Below, in pieces: positions 18,279 through 26,335 of a stretch of DNA of 64,000 bases. Position numbers and translations under genes: made by a program. Location: NCBI RefSeq assembly GCF_026262505.1, contig NC_067206.1, positions 24,629,896 through 24,693,895 of the forward strand, read 5' to 3'. This stretch comes from Trichomonas vaginalis G3 (Eukaryota; Parabasalia; Trichomonadida; Trichomonadidae). The notes beneath the pieces are model-generated. The model was not told the origin of the DNA, made no database searches, and was given only the letters and a program-made list of their open reading frames with translations. Position 1 is the first letter of the stretch. The number at the start of each line of letters is the position of its first letter.

Positions 18279-19196
18279 ATGTCAACCAAATTATATGCAT
18301 ATAATTCAGATAGTCCAAATAGTTCATCGCCTTACGAAGTTGATTTTAAACCAGGTGTTTACATTTTTGAATTATGGGGAGGATCTGGCAACAGAAATTC
18401 GACAGGCGGGTACGTCAAAGGTGAAATAACATTCTATAATGATATTAAACTATACTTGCACGTTGGATCAAAGTATTACTCATATGCCGGCTTACCAGCT
18501 TACGGAGGTGGAGGCCCAGGGCAATTCTCTGGAGGAGGGTCCTCCGACATAAGGCTTAAAAGCGGTGATTTCGGTGATTTTGAGGGATTAAAGAGTCGAA
18601 TTATTGTTGCTGCTGGGGCAGGTTCTGCAGATTCAGATAAGAATCATTTAATTGATTATGGTGGTGCTGGTAGCGGTTTGCAAGGCTACGATTCTTTATA
18701 TCATTACGGTCTTGGTGCAAATCAAACTGCAGGCGGCCAAGGAAAAGGTTTACATGGAAGATTTGGTTTCGGAGCTGGTGACAGAAATAGAACTTTTATA
18801 AATAATATCGATGGAAATGGCGGTGGAGGAGGTGGTTATTTTGGAGGCGGAAACTCCAATAAAACGGGAAACTATGGAGGCGGTGGGGGAAGCTCTTTCA
18901 TAAGTGGCCACAAAGGTTGTATCGCCGTTCTGGAAAATTTCTCTGAAAACGAAAATGAGTTTTCCCAAGCTTATGATCCTTCGATCCATTTCAGTGGTTA
19001 TCAGTTTATAAAGACTGTTATGATAGATGGCATGAATGAGATGCCTGATCCGACTGGAGGAACTGAAAAAGGACATATCGGAGATGGATTCATTAGAATT
19101 ACTAGCTTACATATATTCGAATGCCATTCAATCGAGCTAATATACGGAAATGTATGCTTTTCATCTTTAATTCCTTTCATGTTCAGTAAGCCATAA
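18279..19196 (+). CDS. Glycine-rich (ALK/LTK-type glycine-rich domain) protein
   Basis: A 305-residue protein. The start (YAYNSDSPN) is followed by VYIFELWGGSGN at about residues 30-42, then a glycine-rich body with GGGGPGQFSGGGSSDIRL, GGGGGGYFGGGNSNK and GGGGGSSFISGHKG. It ends in a strand-rich region (HIGDGFIRITS). The order of ELWGxxG, GGGxSDIR and GGGGSSFISG is that of the ALK/LTK-type glycine-rich domain found in many protist and bacterial proteins, and trichomonads carry many such genes. There is no signal peptide or membrane anchor in this frame. The function is unknown; adhesion or structural roles are guesses. The last 30 residues read less like the family and may be non-conserved. 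Confidence 0.75.
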   Translation: MSTKLYAYNSDSPNSSSPYEVDFKPGVYIFELWGGSGNRNSTGGYVKGEITFYNDIKLYLHVGSKYYSYAGLPAYGGGGPGQFSGGGSSDIRLKSGDFGDFEGLKSRIIVAAGAGSADSDKNHLIDYGGAGSGLQGYDSLYHYGLGANQTAGGQGKGLHGRFGFGAGDRNRTFINNIDGNGGGGGGYFGGGNSNKTGNYGGGGGSSFISGHKGCIAVLENFSENENEFSQAYDPSIHFSGYQFIKTVMIDGMNEMPDPTGGTEKGHIGDGFIRITSLHIFECHSIELIYGNVCFSSLIPFMFSKP

Positions 19197-19450
19197 TATT
19201 GAATTGTAAAAATTAGATCTTTTTCAATACACACTATTTTTTTTTCTCAAAGGCTTTCTCATTCTCGTATCATATGATCTAGAGTTGGCTTAAATAAATA
19301 ACAATAAAATTTTATATCTATTTTATACAATGAACAATTTGATAATTTTAGGGTATTTGGGTATGATCATAAATAGGATTGAACATTTATAGAAATAATC
19401 ATTTTTTGATAAAAAAAAATTTAAAAAAATCAAGATTTACTCAAGAAAAA

Positions 19451-20929
19451 TTACATTTTAGGATTTGTTGCTTGACCATGGACTGCATCATAAATAAAAA
19501 CAGGATCAATTGGGATCTGTTGTCTAATAATTGCTTTTGTAACCTCTTCAGCGGCAAAAGCAGAAATTGTAGAAACAACTGAAGGTAAAGCAGCTCCTTG
19601 GAACTGAAGAATATGTTCTGTGACTTGATTCAAACTTTCATTTTGTGGAGCTCCGATTTCTTTCAAAATTGTTTTGATTTCATCGATATCTGACAACTTT
19701 GGAACTTTTCCTGATTTAGTAAAGAACATTCTTGATGAAATGAAGACGTTTTGGATGGCATTAAGTGAATCATTTGTTTCTTGATCGTGAATGAAGTCAT
19801 TTTCGGCTGAAATCTGCTTGAGCGACTCCTTAAGTGGTGGATACTTCTTTCCTTTGATTCTCCAAATGTTCTTTTTGAATCTATTCTTGAAATCTTCTGG
19901 AATATCATACATTCCTTGGAAAACTTCTTGCCAGTCTTCATTAGACTTCTCTCTGTAAAGTTTTTTGAGGGTGGCATAAAGATCTGGCGTTGTTTCTACA
20001 TCTGGAATTTCTCCGCTATGAGGCATTGCGCCATGCTTCTGATAAAAGGCTTTCGCTGAGCGGACAAGTCTCCAGAATGGGTCATTTTCTGGGAAATCGT
20101 CTACAATTGAAAATGAACTCTCTGTATTTGGAGGAAGGTACTCGTTAAGGGCTAAAACGCTGTTCTCATAGGCTGTATCGATACTGTTTTCTTTATCTGC
20201 GTCTCTTTCCAAAGATTTGATGAAACGACGAAATTCTGAAAATTCTGGCTGCTTTCCCGTCTTTTCAATGTACCTGTTACGGGCATGGTAAAGGATAACA
20301 GGAAACGGAAGATTTGCATGTAATTCGATTGGTATTTTTTCGAGATCAAAGCTATCGAAAAATTCTTTCAATGCTGGAAAAGGATTAATAATTCTGAAGT
20401 CATTCCAGAACAAGGTGTTCGGTGAAGGACCTTCGAAAGAATAATGATTTTTACAATCAAGGTAAATAGCGCCCATAAAGCCACAAGCTTGTATGTGAAC
20501 TTGGCGTGCTTGATGTTCTCTTACAAAATCTGAGAGTTTCTCTAAGAATTCTGTGGATTGATTATTGTAAGTGACAATGAAGGCATCCTCATTGATAGTT
20601 TGCTCATTTAAGGCTTCCATATCATTTGGAGACTTATGAATTGTAATAATTTGTGGGTCTGGATTGAGTTCGTTCAATAATCTTGCCATTTCGTCTGCAC
20701 GTGGTTTGCCAAGACTATCAGGCTCAATCATGAAGTTGTCATGCAAATCTTGCTCTGTAACAACAGCATCATCTATAATAATGATTTTTCCAACAGCATG
20801 AAGAACTAAGTTCTTTAAAAACTCAGAAGCAACAGATCCAGAGCCAAGCGATATAACTATTGCATTGTTAATATCTCTTTGGCCTGCTTCTCCCCAAAGT
20901 CTAATCTGTCTGTCGTATTTTTCTTGCAT
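19451..20929 (-). CDS. NAE1: NEDD8-activating enzyme E1 regulatory subunit (NAE1/APP-BP1/ULA1)
   Basis: A 492-residue protein close to the family length (~530). It opens YDRQIRLWGEAGQ, the classic E1 signature, followed by the nucleotide-binding-like VISLGSGSVASEFLKNL and IIIIDD. DLHDNFM and the conserved NPDPQI region follow. The middle is helical with no catalytic cysteine domain of the active type, and the C-terminus has PSVVSTISAFAAEEVTKAII, as in NAE1. The protein pairs with UBA3 to adenylate NEDD8 and load the E2, which activates cullin-RING ligases. The start is fixed by the family N-terminus. It is divergent from the Pcc1 gene, with 42 bp between start codons, which suggests a shared promoter. 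Confidence 0.88.
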   Translation of the reverse strand: MQEKYDRQIRLWGEAGQRDINNAIVISLGSGSVASEFLKNLVLHAVGKIIIIDDAVVTEQDLHDNFMIEPDSLGKPRADEMARLLNELNPDPQIITIHKSPNDMEALNEQTINEDAFIVTYNNQSTEFLEKLSDFVREHQARQVHIQACGFMGAIYLDCKNHYSFEGPSPNTLFWNDFRIINPFPALKEFFDSFDLEKIPIELHANLPFPVILYHARNRYIEKTGKQPEFSEFRRFIKSLERDADKENSIDTAYENSVLALNEYLPPNTESSFSIVDDFPENDPFWRLVRSAKAFYQKHGAMPHSGEIPDVETTPDLYATLKKLYREKSNEDWQEVFQGMYDIPEDFKNRFKKNIWRIKGKKYPPLKESLKQISAENDFIHDQETNDSLNAIQNVFISSRMFFTKSGKVPKLSDIDEIKTILKEIGAPQNESLNQVTEHILQFQGAALPSVVSTISAFAAEEVTKAIIRQQIPIDPVFIYDAVHGQATNPKM

Positions 20930-20971
20930 AATTTATTATTGACTAATTTTTTTTTAGAGGAAAAAAAAATT

Positions 20972-21232
20972 ATGAGTCAAGATTTTCCTTATTTTGCAGA
21001 ATTACGTTTTGACTTCAAAACATCCGAATATGCTAGAATTGCGGCTAACTCACTTTTGGCAAGCGATGACTTGAAGCCAGACGAATCTACATCCATTTTT
21101 GATACTGATGGTCAATATATGGTCTTCACAGCAAAAGCAAGAGGACCAAAGTTCCTCAAAAAATTAATTAATACTACATTGCCATCAATTGAACTCATTG
21201 AACAGACAATCAACGAATTAGCAATCGAATAA
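20972..21232 (+). CDS. PCC1: KEOPS/EKC complex subunit Pcc1 (LAGE3 family)
   Basis: An 86-residue protein with the Pcc1 pattern: a first strand AELRFDFKTSEYARIAANSL, then a two-strand hairpin with the variable loop (MVFTAKARGPKFLKKLINT), and a C-terminal helix ending ELIEQTINELA. Pcc1 dimerises and holds Kae1 in the KEOPS complex, which makes the t6A modification at position 37 of ANN-decoding tRNAs. The length is typical (80-110). The ATG at 20972 is chosen because a longer frame upstream runs into the NAE1 gene and lacks similarity to the family start. Confidence 0.82.
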   Translation: MSQDFPYFAELRFDFKTSEYARIAANSLLASDDLKPDESTSIFDTDGQYMVFTAKARGPKFLKKLINTTLPSIELIEQTINELAIE

Positions 21233-21591
21233 TTCAGTTGCAACCTTTCCCTTGTTTGTTATAACTTCGATCCTTTAGACTATTAAAAGCCTGATATTTA
21301 TTCTGATAAATTTTATAGATTACTAAAAAAAATTAATATTATTATTTTTATATGAAATATTTTAAACCAAACAATGCACAATCAATGCCTTCTATCCTTT
21401 TTAAACAAAATGCAATTTACCGTATGAGCATTTAATGATAAATTTTTATATATAAAATTTGATAAACTGATATCTCTAATGAAATTAATTAATCAAAAAG
21501 TGTAAATTCGCATCAAAACTCATATGCTTGCATTTGTAGAACTCAATTCTTCTAACAATTAATTTGAAAAAGTGCCCGTTTAAAAATTAAA
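21233..21591. other. AT-rich intergenic gap
   Basis: This spacer lies between Pcc1 and MCMBP. No gene or structure is seen. Confidence 0.5.
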
Positions 21592-23133
21592 ATGTCTGAA
21601 TTCGATTTCGATAAATTTCTCGAATCTCCTTGTGATTTCATTCAAGAAAGGATTCAAGCAAGGACAGATCTTCCTGATTTTGGAATTTCTGAAGATTTAG
21701 GCAATGTTATTTCAAATAATCAAGGAATTATTAAAAAGATTCCTCTTGTTACAAATCTTTCAGAAGTTCATATGTGCCCACCAGAGAAACTAGTCCGTAT
21801 TAGAGCTGTTATGCGATCATACAATGATAGAATAGTTGTTCCTGGATTAATTGAAACTGCAAATGGAAATTATTCATATCTTGCGCGATCAAAAATACCA
21901 GAAGATATGGTTGTTGAGGATATGCTAGTGAATGAAACACCAGATATGAAGTTCCACGTTGCAGACGCATCTCAGATTCTTGTTGAGTTAATTAATATTG
22001 AAAATGAGTGGGTAAAAGAATATCTGAAAGATCAAAAGCCATCTGCCCCTACAAAACCAACCAAATGCAAAGAATGTCACGATCATTCTGATGAACCAGT
22101 GTTAGTATTAGTCAGAGACTTAAATCAGAACGAGAAATTATTCAAACTATCTAATATGGTTGATATCATCGGCTATTTCGAAGAACCTGTTTTAGATGAA
22201 AGTGTTTCTCCATTTTCTGCGATTTCTTCATACGTTCCATCATTCTGCGCATTACATACTGTCCCTGTATCCTATATTTATGACAATAAAGTCTTGGAAA
22301 ACGACCAATTACAAAAAGGAAGGCAATTAACTTTAGATGCCTTGAAAACTGTATTTGATCCAAAGGCTGCCGAGCTTGTCCTTCTTTGGCTTGTGTCTAG
22401 AGTACGTTCTCGCGTTGGTGCACAGCTTGTTGGCTCTTTTTCTTTGAATTTATTTGGAATTGATCCAGAAAAAATACCAGAAATCATTCAATTCCTCCAA
22501 CAAATATGTACATCAGTAGTATACTATACATGTTCTATTGATAATTTGAACCAGAAGCAACTTAAACCAGTAATTGACGATGAAACCTACAAAAGCTCTC
22601 CAATTTGGTCATTTGATAACAACAGATACGTATTTGATGAAACACAGCTTACAGAAGGAAATCTTAATGAAGTTGGAGCAGAAAATCTTCGTTTAATAAA
22701 CGAATTGGTCAATTTCCAATCAATGAAGATCCAGCATTACTACGATATCAAAGTAGATGTTTCTTACCCATCGCTTGTCCTTTCTACAACAAGATCTTTA
22801 ATTGATTGCGATGTTCACGCTCCCTGTGAGCTCAGTACTGGAAAATCTATTAATTTCAGCGATGAAGATATCGCATTGATTCGAACGTATGTCGATCAAG
22901 CAAGATTTAGCCAAGTTCACCTTGATCAAATTCCGAAAGAAAGTTATGACTCAGCTGTTTCAAGAATGGTCCAAATATTCCACTCAAATCAGAAAATGTC
23001 GCAAACAGACTTGAACATTTTCATCGAAATCGCAAGTTTAATCATGATTTCGAAAGGATTATCAGATTTATCAAAAGATGTTCTCGATGAAGCTGTGTCG
23101 ATATTAGAATTTGTTATTCCTCATAGAAAATAG
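21592..23133 (+). CDS. MCMBP: MCM-binding protein (MCMBP/ETG1)
   Basis: A 513-residue protein, somewhat shorter than human MCMBP (~640). An N-terminal region has PPEKLVRIRAVMRSYND, the OB-like strand pattern of the family. A Cys/His cluster (KCKECHDH) lies near residue 158. A conserved middle (LVRDLNQNEKLFKLSNMVDI) is followed by a block with LVLLWLVSRVRSRVGAQLVG and FSLNLFGI, and a helical C-terminus. MCMBP binds MCM3-7 without MCM2 and supports MCM assembly and unloading during DNA replication in the nucleus. The stop at 23131-23133 is only two bases before the TTAA that begins a MITE, so the 3' untranslated region is transposon-derived. Confidence 0.8.
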   Translation: MSEFDFDKFLESPCDFIQERIQARTDLPDFGISEDLGNVISNNQGIIKKIPLVTNLSEVHMCPPEKLVRIRAVMRSYNDRIVVPGLIETANGNYSYLARSKIPEDMVVEDMLVNETPDMKFHVADASQILVELINIENEWVKEYLKDQKPSAPTKPTKCKECHDHSDEPVLVLVRDLNQNEKLFKLSNMVDIIGYFEEPVLDESVSPFSAISSYVPSFCALHTVPVSYIYDNKVLENDQLQKGRQLTLDALKTVFDPKAAELVLLWLVSRVRSRVGAQLVGSFSLNLFGIDPEKIPEIIQFLQQICTSVVYYTCSIDNLNQKQLKPVIDDETYKSSPIWSFDNNRYVFDETQLTEGNLNEVGAENLRLINELVNFQSMKIQHYYDIKVDVSYPSLVLSTTRSLIDCDVHAPCELSTGKSINFSDEDIALIRTYVDQARFSQVHLDQIPKESYDSAVSRMVQIFHSNQKMSQTDLNIFIEIASLIMISKGLSDLSKDVLDEAVSILEFVIPHRK

Positions 23134-23135
23134 AA

Positions 23136-23662
23136 TTAAGGGTGGCTTCCGACCAAATTGTCACTTTTTAGCCCAAGTGAGAAAATTTCGTAATTTATAA
23201 CCAAGTTTTTTAAAATCTATATTTAATAAAGATTCTATTTTTCTTATTAAATTTCAAAAATGAGGGGGTTCGGAATCGTCCACAAATTGCCGAAAGGGTT
23301 TTTGCCAGTTTTGAATCCGCTTATTTTTATCGACCAAAATTATAATAAATATAATTTTCGATAAGTATTCTACCCAAATGATTCTTCAAAAAATTATTTT
23401 TCGGATTTTATTCCGTAAAAAAACGTTACAGAAAACGCCTAGAAAATTTCGAATTTTCCCTAAAAAATTCAGTGCAGGTCGATTTAAGAGATTTTTCAAA
23501 AATAATCATATCAGTAGATAGGGTATAATATAGAGGAGCTTTATGAATAACTCAAAATCCGGGAAACTCAATATTCAACGAGAAAAACGCTTAACGAATC
23601 TCACTTTTGGTGTAAACATCACAAAAAATTGAGAGAGCTTTCTGGTCGGAAGCCTCCCTTAA
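23136..23662. mobile_element. 527-bp MITE with TTAAGGGTGGCTTCCGACC termini
   Basis: The left end TTAAGGGTGGCTTCCGACC at 23136 is matched by the inverted right end GGTCGGAAGCCTCCCTTAA at 23644-23662, one mismatch in 19. There is no coding frame inside. Both outer ends carry TTAA, so the target could be TTAA (piggyBac-like) or TA (Tc1/mariner-like, with termini beginning AGGGTG). It sits immediately after the MCMBP stop codon and must supply that gene's 3' end. Confidence 0.75.
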
Positions 23663-23673
23663 AAATTTATTGT

Positions 23674-23693
23674 ATTGATATAAGAGTGCTGGA
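23674..23693. repeat. Nested insertion site: MULE duplication, MULE tip and Polinton duplication
   Basis: ATTGATATAA (23674-23683) recurs at 50787-50796 and flanks the foldback element. GAGTGCTGGA (23684-23693) is the first ten bases of that element's left arm and matches the inverted right end at 50777-50786. GCTGGA (23688-23693) recurs at 47863-47868 and is the 6-bp target duplication of Polinton B. The final A also merges with the Polinton's poly-A. Confidence 0.85.
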
Positions 23694-23754
23694 AAAAAAA
23701 AAAAAAAAAAAAAAAGGTAGTGGGGCTTCCAGGCACTTCGTGCCCTCTAGCCCC
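23694..23754. repeat. Left terminal repeat tip of Polinton B
   Basis: Poly-A (23694-23715), GGTAGT, outer stem GGGGCT (23722-23727), inner hairpin GGCAC-TTC-GTGCC (23732-23744) and AGCCCC (23749-23754). Beyond it, a subterminal stretch shared with copy A runs to the methyltransferase start. Confidence 0.88.
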
Positions 23755-23886
23755 GAAGATGTTTAGTATAAATGAAGTTCTTATATATGGGTCTTCCAGG
23801 AGCTTTTCACAAAATATATATGTTTTCATGTTTCGTCACTTTTCTGTCACTTTTTCAGGTAAAAACATTTTTATTATATATATAAA

Positions 23887-24705
23887 ATGAATTTTACAAA
23901 ACCACCGTTACCCTTCTTTGGAAATAAGAGTAGATGTAAAGATATTCTATTGAGAGAACTTAAGAAACTACCGAATGGTCTAACATTTGTAGACTTGTTC
24001 GGTGGAAGTTTCTATATATCTCATTTGTGCCATACAATATTTCCTGACTCAAAGATTATATGCAATGACTTCGACAACTATATGAACCGTCTCAAACATA
24101 TACCAGACACAAACAAAATATTGAAAGAGTTAAAAGAAAAGATACCTATAGGTAAGATGGAACGTATACCATTAGATAAGAAAAATACTGTCAGAGAGGT
24201 TTTGAAAAAGGCAGAGTATATTGACTGGGATAGTATATCTGCTAGACTATTATATAGTGGTGCTATAAGAGTTCATGACATTGAAACACTTATGTCAAAA
24301 GTTTTATATCTTAACTATACAAATGTTTTCAAAGAGAACATAGAAAAATATATTGAGGGTATAGAGTTTGTGAGATGTCATTGGACAGAGTTGTATGAAA
24401 AATATAAAGACAAGGAAAATGTTTTCTTTATAGTGGACCCGCCGTTCTATAACACATGGGATTTTCAATACCAAGTAGACTGGACTTTGAGAGACTCTTT
24501 AGAAACTTTAGACGTTTTACATAACCATCCATGCTTTTACTTTACATCCGATAAAAGTGGTTTGGAAAGTGTCATGAGATGGTTAGAGGACATACATGAC
24601 TATGAGTTTAGATACGATAAGATAGAATATGAGAGAGGTCCTATAAACTGGAGAAAGTGTCATAACAAAGAAATTTTACTAGTAAGTAAATGTGGTTTGA
24701 AATAG
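23887..24705 (+). CDS. Dam-type DNA N6-adenine methyltransferase (Polinton B)
   Basis: A 272-residue open frame, 267 residues identical to the copy A enzyme. It shows PFFGNKS, VDLFGGSFYISH, ICNDFDNYM (SAM-binding and acidic loop) and the DPPF catalytic motif with YNTWDFQYQVDW after it. The class is D12/Dam. It may mark element DNA or shape host adenine methylation; neither is shown here. The last 16 bases overlap the start of the tiny membrane-protein gene in another frame. Confidence 0.87.
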   Translation: MNFTKPPLPFFGNKSRCKDILLRELKKLPNGLTFVDLFGGSFYISHLCHTIFPDSKIICNDFDNYMNRLKHIPDTNKILKELKEKIPIGKMERIPLDKKNTVREVLKKAEYIDWDSISARLLYSGAIRVHDIETLMSKVLYLNYTNVFKENIEKYIEGIEFVRCHWTELYEKYKDKENVFFIVDPPFYNTWDFQYQVDWTLRDSLETLDVLHNHPCFYFTSDKSGLESVMRWLEDIHDYEFRYDKIEYERGPINWRKCHNKEILLVSKCGLK

Positions 24706-24821
24706 GACTACTTGTTTTAGGTTTTTTCCATTGTGTCATTTACTTATTTGACGTGGCAGAAAAGTACAGAGAATATGAAGATGAACCAATACCAGCAAAT
24801 GTTCAGCATATGTACTCGTAA
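24690..24821 (+). CDS. Tiny single-span membrane protein (43 aa)
   Basis: An open frame of 43 residues: MWFEIGLLVLGFFHCVIYLF forms one membrane helix, followed by a charged tail (DVAEKYREYEDEP). It overlaps the methyltransferase end by 16 bases and is followed 23 bp later by the MDAQN gene, so it fits the dense Polinton layout. A counterpart exists in copy A at the same place. No family is known. Confidence 0.5.
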   Translation: MWFEIGLLVLGFFHCVIYLFDVAEKYREYEDEPIPANVQHMYS

Positions 24822-24844
24822 GAGATATTTTTATCTAATATTAA

Positions 24845-25207
24845 ATGGACGCACAGAACTTAGCGAATGCACAGCAACCTGGACAACCAAACCCAGAGAA
24901 TATTCCAAATGAAGTTAGAATACAAACTGCAATGGCAAACTATGGTCAAGTGCCAACAGATGTACAAATGCAAACTGCCATGTCAAATGACGCTGCGTTA
25001 GGTTTGCCACCATGGTATGCAAATATGAGATGGAAAGAGTTTTATACAAACCCTGAAGTGGGATATAAACAACTTTATGCAGATGACGCGAACACAGGAG
25101 TTGACCCAGAATATGTTTTCTACCAGAGGAGAAACAGAATGTATGAGCTCCAGTTAAAGAATGCTATGGAACTCAACAGGAAACGTAAGAGACTAGGCGG
25201 ACATTAG
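24845..25207 (+). CDS. Polinton MDAQN small protein (120 aa)
   Basis: The open frame has a Gln/Asn/Pro-rich N-terminus with two QTAM phrases (IQTAMANYG, MQTAMSNDA), a Trp/Tyr-rich middle (WYANMRWKEFY) and a basic helical C-terminus (YELQLKNAMELNRKRKRLG). It is present in copy A at the same place. The pattern could suit a small virion or DNA-packing protein, but no family is recognised. Confidence 0.55.
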   Translation: MDAQNLANAQQPGQPNPENIPNEVRIQTAMANYGQVPTDVQMQTAMSNDAALGLPPWYANMRWKEFYTNPEVGYKQLYADDANTGVDPEYVFYQRRNRMYELQLKNAMELNRKRKRLGGH

Positions 25208-25225
25208 ATTTTTACATATAGTAAA

Positions 25226-25467
25226 ATGGGTTTCTTTGGAAGAATAGGAAACTTCTTTCGAAATGTTGAAGAGGTATATGGAATGGAATAAAATCTGTCG
25301 GAAGAGGAATTTGGAACGGAGTCAAAAATATTGGTAAAAGAGTAGGTCAGTTCGTTGGTATTATACCTAAAGACCCTGAACCAGAAGAACAAGCTCCTGT
25401 AATACAACAGCCTGAACCTGCACCACAGTCTAGTTGGCAACCAAATCCAACACCTCAACCGTATTAA
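25226..25467 (+). pseudogene. Polinton short MGFF protein, broken copy
   Basis: The start MGFFGRIGNFF is followed by a basic glycine-rich middle and a Pro/Gln tail (PNPTPQPY). It has the same position and style as 4667-4905 in copy A. It looks broken. It may belong with the MGLFG protein as a membrane-active virion component, by composition only. Confidence 0.45.
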
Positions 25468-25469
25468 AA

Positions 25470-26317
25470 TTATATTTTTACCGTTCGATAGTAGTTGTAT
25501 ATGAAACTAAGTTCTAAGTAAAACGCGTGGTATAATGGAATTATTCTCTTTCTTCCATCTGTAGTAAACCATACTTGAAAGTCTGAAATACTTCCACTTG
25601 GTGGTTCATATAGCTTTGTAGGTTTTTCGTAAAAGTCATTTGCCAAGCATAAAAAAGTTTTTGTGCACCAGAAAATGAAGCATGAACTATAATAGCATCT
25701 GAGTCGAAAACATTTTCATATGTTCCATTAGGGTTTTCGACTTCATAAAAGTCTGGGTGTACTGGATATGCTGCAGGCTGATTTAACATCCTCATAAATC
25801 TATACCATGCCAAGTTGTTATATTTTGTAGAAATATAAACGTTTTCTCCAAGGTCTTCTATTCTATTGATTTTAACAGTTGCATTTTTTCTGTCATAAAT
25901 AATATCGAGATGGTACTCTCCCTCGTCAATGTTATACTGGTTTGCATATTCGATATAGATATCGTTTATTTTTTCTTGAAAAGCTTGAAGAGTTGTTTCT
26001 AAGTTTACAAGCAAATTCACTTGTAAAAGTTTTCCCTGTTCAAATTTCTCATACATACGTTTTTCTTTGTTATAGTATCGAACTTCAAAACCGACCGTAA
26101 ATGGGAAACCATGTATGGCTTCTGAAATGAACTTCATTCTACGAAAGCCAATAGCTTTTGTGACGGATGGGTCTCTTAACCATCTAAGTGGGTAGTCAAA
26201 ACGATAGCCTTCATGCTTTACGGTCTCTGTCTCAAACTTTTGACCGACATTAGTAAAAAGTTCATCTAATGGTTTAGTTGTAGCAACTCTTGAATTTTCT
26301 TTTTCTATTGAAAGCAT
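25470..26317 (-). pseudogene. Polinton MLSIEKE-family protein (lightly broken)
   Basis: A long frame of ~258 residues from 26317, rich in Phe, Tyr, Arg and Asn, with likely beta structure. It contains FDYPLRWLRDP, GFRRMKFISEAIHGFPF and a C-terminal FQTFKYGL region. About one break is seen near the end compared with family members. A decayed second member lies at 32038-32892 in the same element. It is divergent from the tail-fibre gene across 18 bp. The function is unknown; a vertex or fibre-associated structural role is an inference from the pairing. Confidence 0.5.
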
Positions 26318-26335
26318 ATTTTATCTAGAATAAAA
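26318..26335. promoter_or_regulatory. Near-palindromic bidirectional promoter candidate
   Basis: The whole space between two opposing start codons is ATTTTATCTAGAATAAAA (18 bp), nearly its own reverse complement. The copy A counterpart is 3795-3813 and similar spacers lie at 41360-41377 and 62423-62440. Confidence 0.55.
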
